Source: Bacillota bacterium
GTDB taxonomy: Bacteria > Bacillota > Dethiobacteria > DTU022
Assembly: GCA_012510305.1 (NCBI GenBank)
Contig: JAAZIE010000040.1
Span: forward strand, 1 to 13,001
Direction: 5' to 3'
Length of the DNA stretch: 13,001 nt
Part shown: positions 12,537 through 13,001 of the stretch, in pieces
Layout of the letters: every line of letters begins with the position of its first letter
Numbering within the stretch: position 1 is the first letter of the stretch
The notes under the pieces: model-generated
Seen by the model: only the letters and a program-made list of their open reading frames with translations
What the model was told of the DNA's origin: nothing
Databases searched by the model: none
Program-made: the position numbers and the translations under genes

Positions 12537-13001
12537 TTGAAAAACTTCTGGGTAAGAGTTGGCGCACGCCTTCACCTTGGTCACCTGGACTTAAATGGAT
12601 CCATGGGCAGATATTATGGTGGTATAGGTTTGGCGATTAACCAACCCCGGTTGGAAGTACTGGTGGAGAAACAAGAAGGACTTACCCTGGCAAGCAAGTA
12701 CTCAGATAAAAGAGTTGAAATAATAGCTCAAAAATACATTGATTTTTATGACCTTCCCGGAGCAAAAATCGAAATCCTGCAAGTTATCCCCACCCACTGC
12801 GGTTTGGGATCAGGAACCCAGCTTGCCTTAGCCCTTGGTTTGGCAATCACTCGTGTATATGGATTACACCCACCCCCGGCAGAACTGGCCCGTGTAACAG
12901 ATCGTGAAGGCAGCCGTTCGGGAATTGGCGTGGCCGCTTTTGAACAGGGCGGCGTACTGGTTGACGGGGGGGTCCGGGTAAAAAATATAGGCTCGCGCGA
13001 T
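12537..13001 (+). CDS. Beta-ribofuranosylaminobenzene 5'-phosphate synthase-like protein (GHMP fold), N-terminal part
   Basis: The first 155 codons of a GHMP-superfamily protein that continues past the right edge. In archaea and methylotrophic bacteria this enzyme joins 4-hydroxybenzoate or 4-aminobenzoate to PRPP in the first committed step of the methanopterin branch. Family signatures are clear: ARLHLGHLDLNGSMGRYYGG (10-29), then IGLAI, IPTHCGLGSGTQLALALGLA (glycine-rich nucleotide loop, about 84-103), DREGSRSGIGVAAFEQGG (about 124-141) and VDGGV. The TTG at 12537-12539 is chosen because AGAGGTG stands 7 bases upstream and the family starts about 10 residues before RLHLG; no ATG fits. A rich promoter region precedes it. 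Related GHMP proteins of other function exist, but the GRYYGGIGLAI and RSGIGV pair points to this family. Confidence 0.85.
   Translation, partial: MKNFWVRVGARLHLGHLDLNGSMGRYYGGIGLAINQPRLEVLVEKQEGLTLASKYSDKRVEIIAQKYIDFYDLPGAKIEILQVIPTHCGLGSGTQLALALGLAITRVYGLHPPPAELARVTDREGSRSGIGVAAFEQGGVLVDGGVRVKNIGSRD

Noticed and set aside
1..13001. CRISPR arrays, insertion sequences, integrases, rRNA genes
   Set aside because: No regularly spaced repeats, transposase or integrase motifs, or rRNA segments were seen on either strand.

Overview
The window looks like chromosomal DNA of an anaerobic, spore-former-type Firmicute (Clostridia; a Desulfotomaculum/Pelotomaculum-like lineage is my guess). The support is strong AAGGAGGTG-type ribosome binding sites, frequent GTG/TTG starts, an Agr-type peptide signalling cassette, a tRNA gene with encoded CCA, and fatty-acyl/CoA genes typical of syntrophic or sulfate-reducing Clostridia. 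The taxonomic guess is inference; no marker gene in the window fixes it.

Layout. (1) 1-221, minus: the N-terminus of a TypA/BipA-like GTPase. (2) 564-5028, minus: a tight four-gene operon, transcribed SDR dehydrogenase -> MaoC hydratase -> HMG-CoA-synthase-like/DUF35 fusion -> SCP2-type thiolase. The dehydrogenase and hydratase are separate-gene counterparts of the two catalytic domains of peroxisomal multifunctional enzyme 2, and the last gene is an SCPx-type thiolase, so the operon encodes hydration, oxidation and thiolytic cleavage of an enoyl-CoA. The fusion protein has lost the HMG-CoA synthase catalytic residues and is probably a structural partner of the thiolase. (3) 5029-5293: divergent control region with overlapping promoters and a possible TetR-type operator. 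(4) 5294-8299, plus: an Agr-like cassette made of a kinase-less AgrC-like membrane protein, AgrB (apparently starting at ATA), a 43-residue AgrD pheromone precursor, a hairpin, and a membrane-bound GGDEF/HD-GYP protein. This suggests a cyclic-peptide signal feeding c-di-GMP turnover instead of a histidine kinase. (5) 8463-9641, plus: a classical acetyl-CoA acetyltransferase with its terminator. (6) 9733-9808: tRNA-Ala(CGC) with promoter and terminators. (7) 10003-10601: a small Xre repressor divergent from a 76-residue protein, with two similar inverted repeats at the promoter. (8) 10933-12323: a Gfo/Idh/MocA oxidoreductase broken into two frames near its end. (9) 12537-13001: the start of a beta-RFAP synthase-like GHMP-fold protein, a family of tetrahydromethanopterin biosynthesis.

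The most interesting part is 5294-8299: a pheromone maker and precursor with no kinase or response regulator, but with a membrane c-di-GMP-type enzyme. Second is the catalytically dead HMG-CoA synthase/DUF35 fusion next to an SCP2 thiolase.
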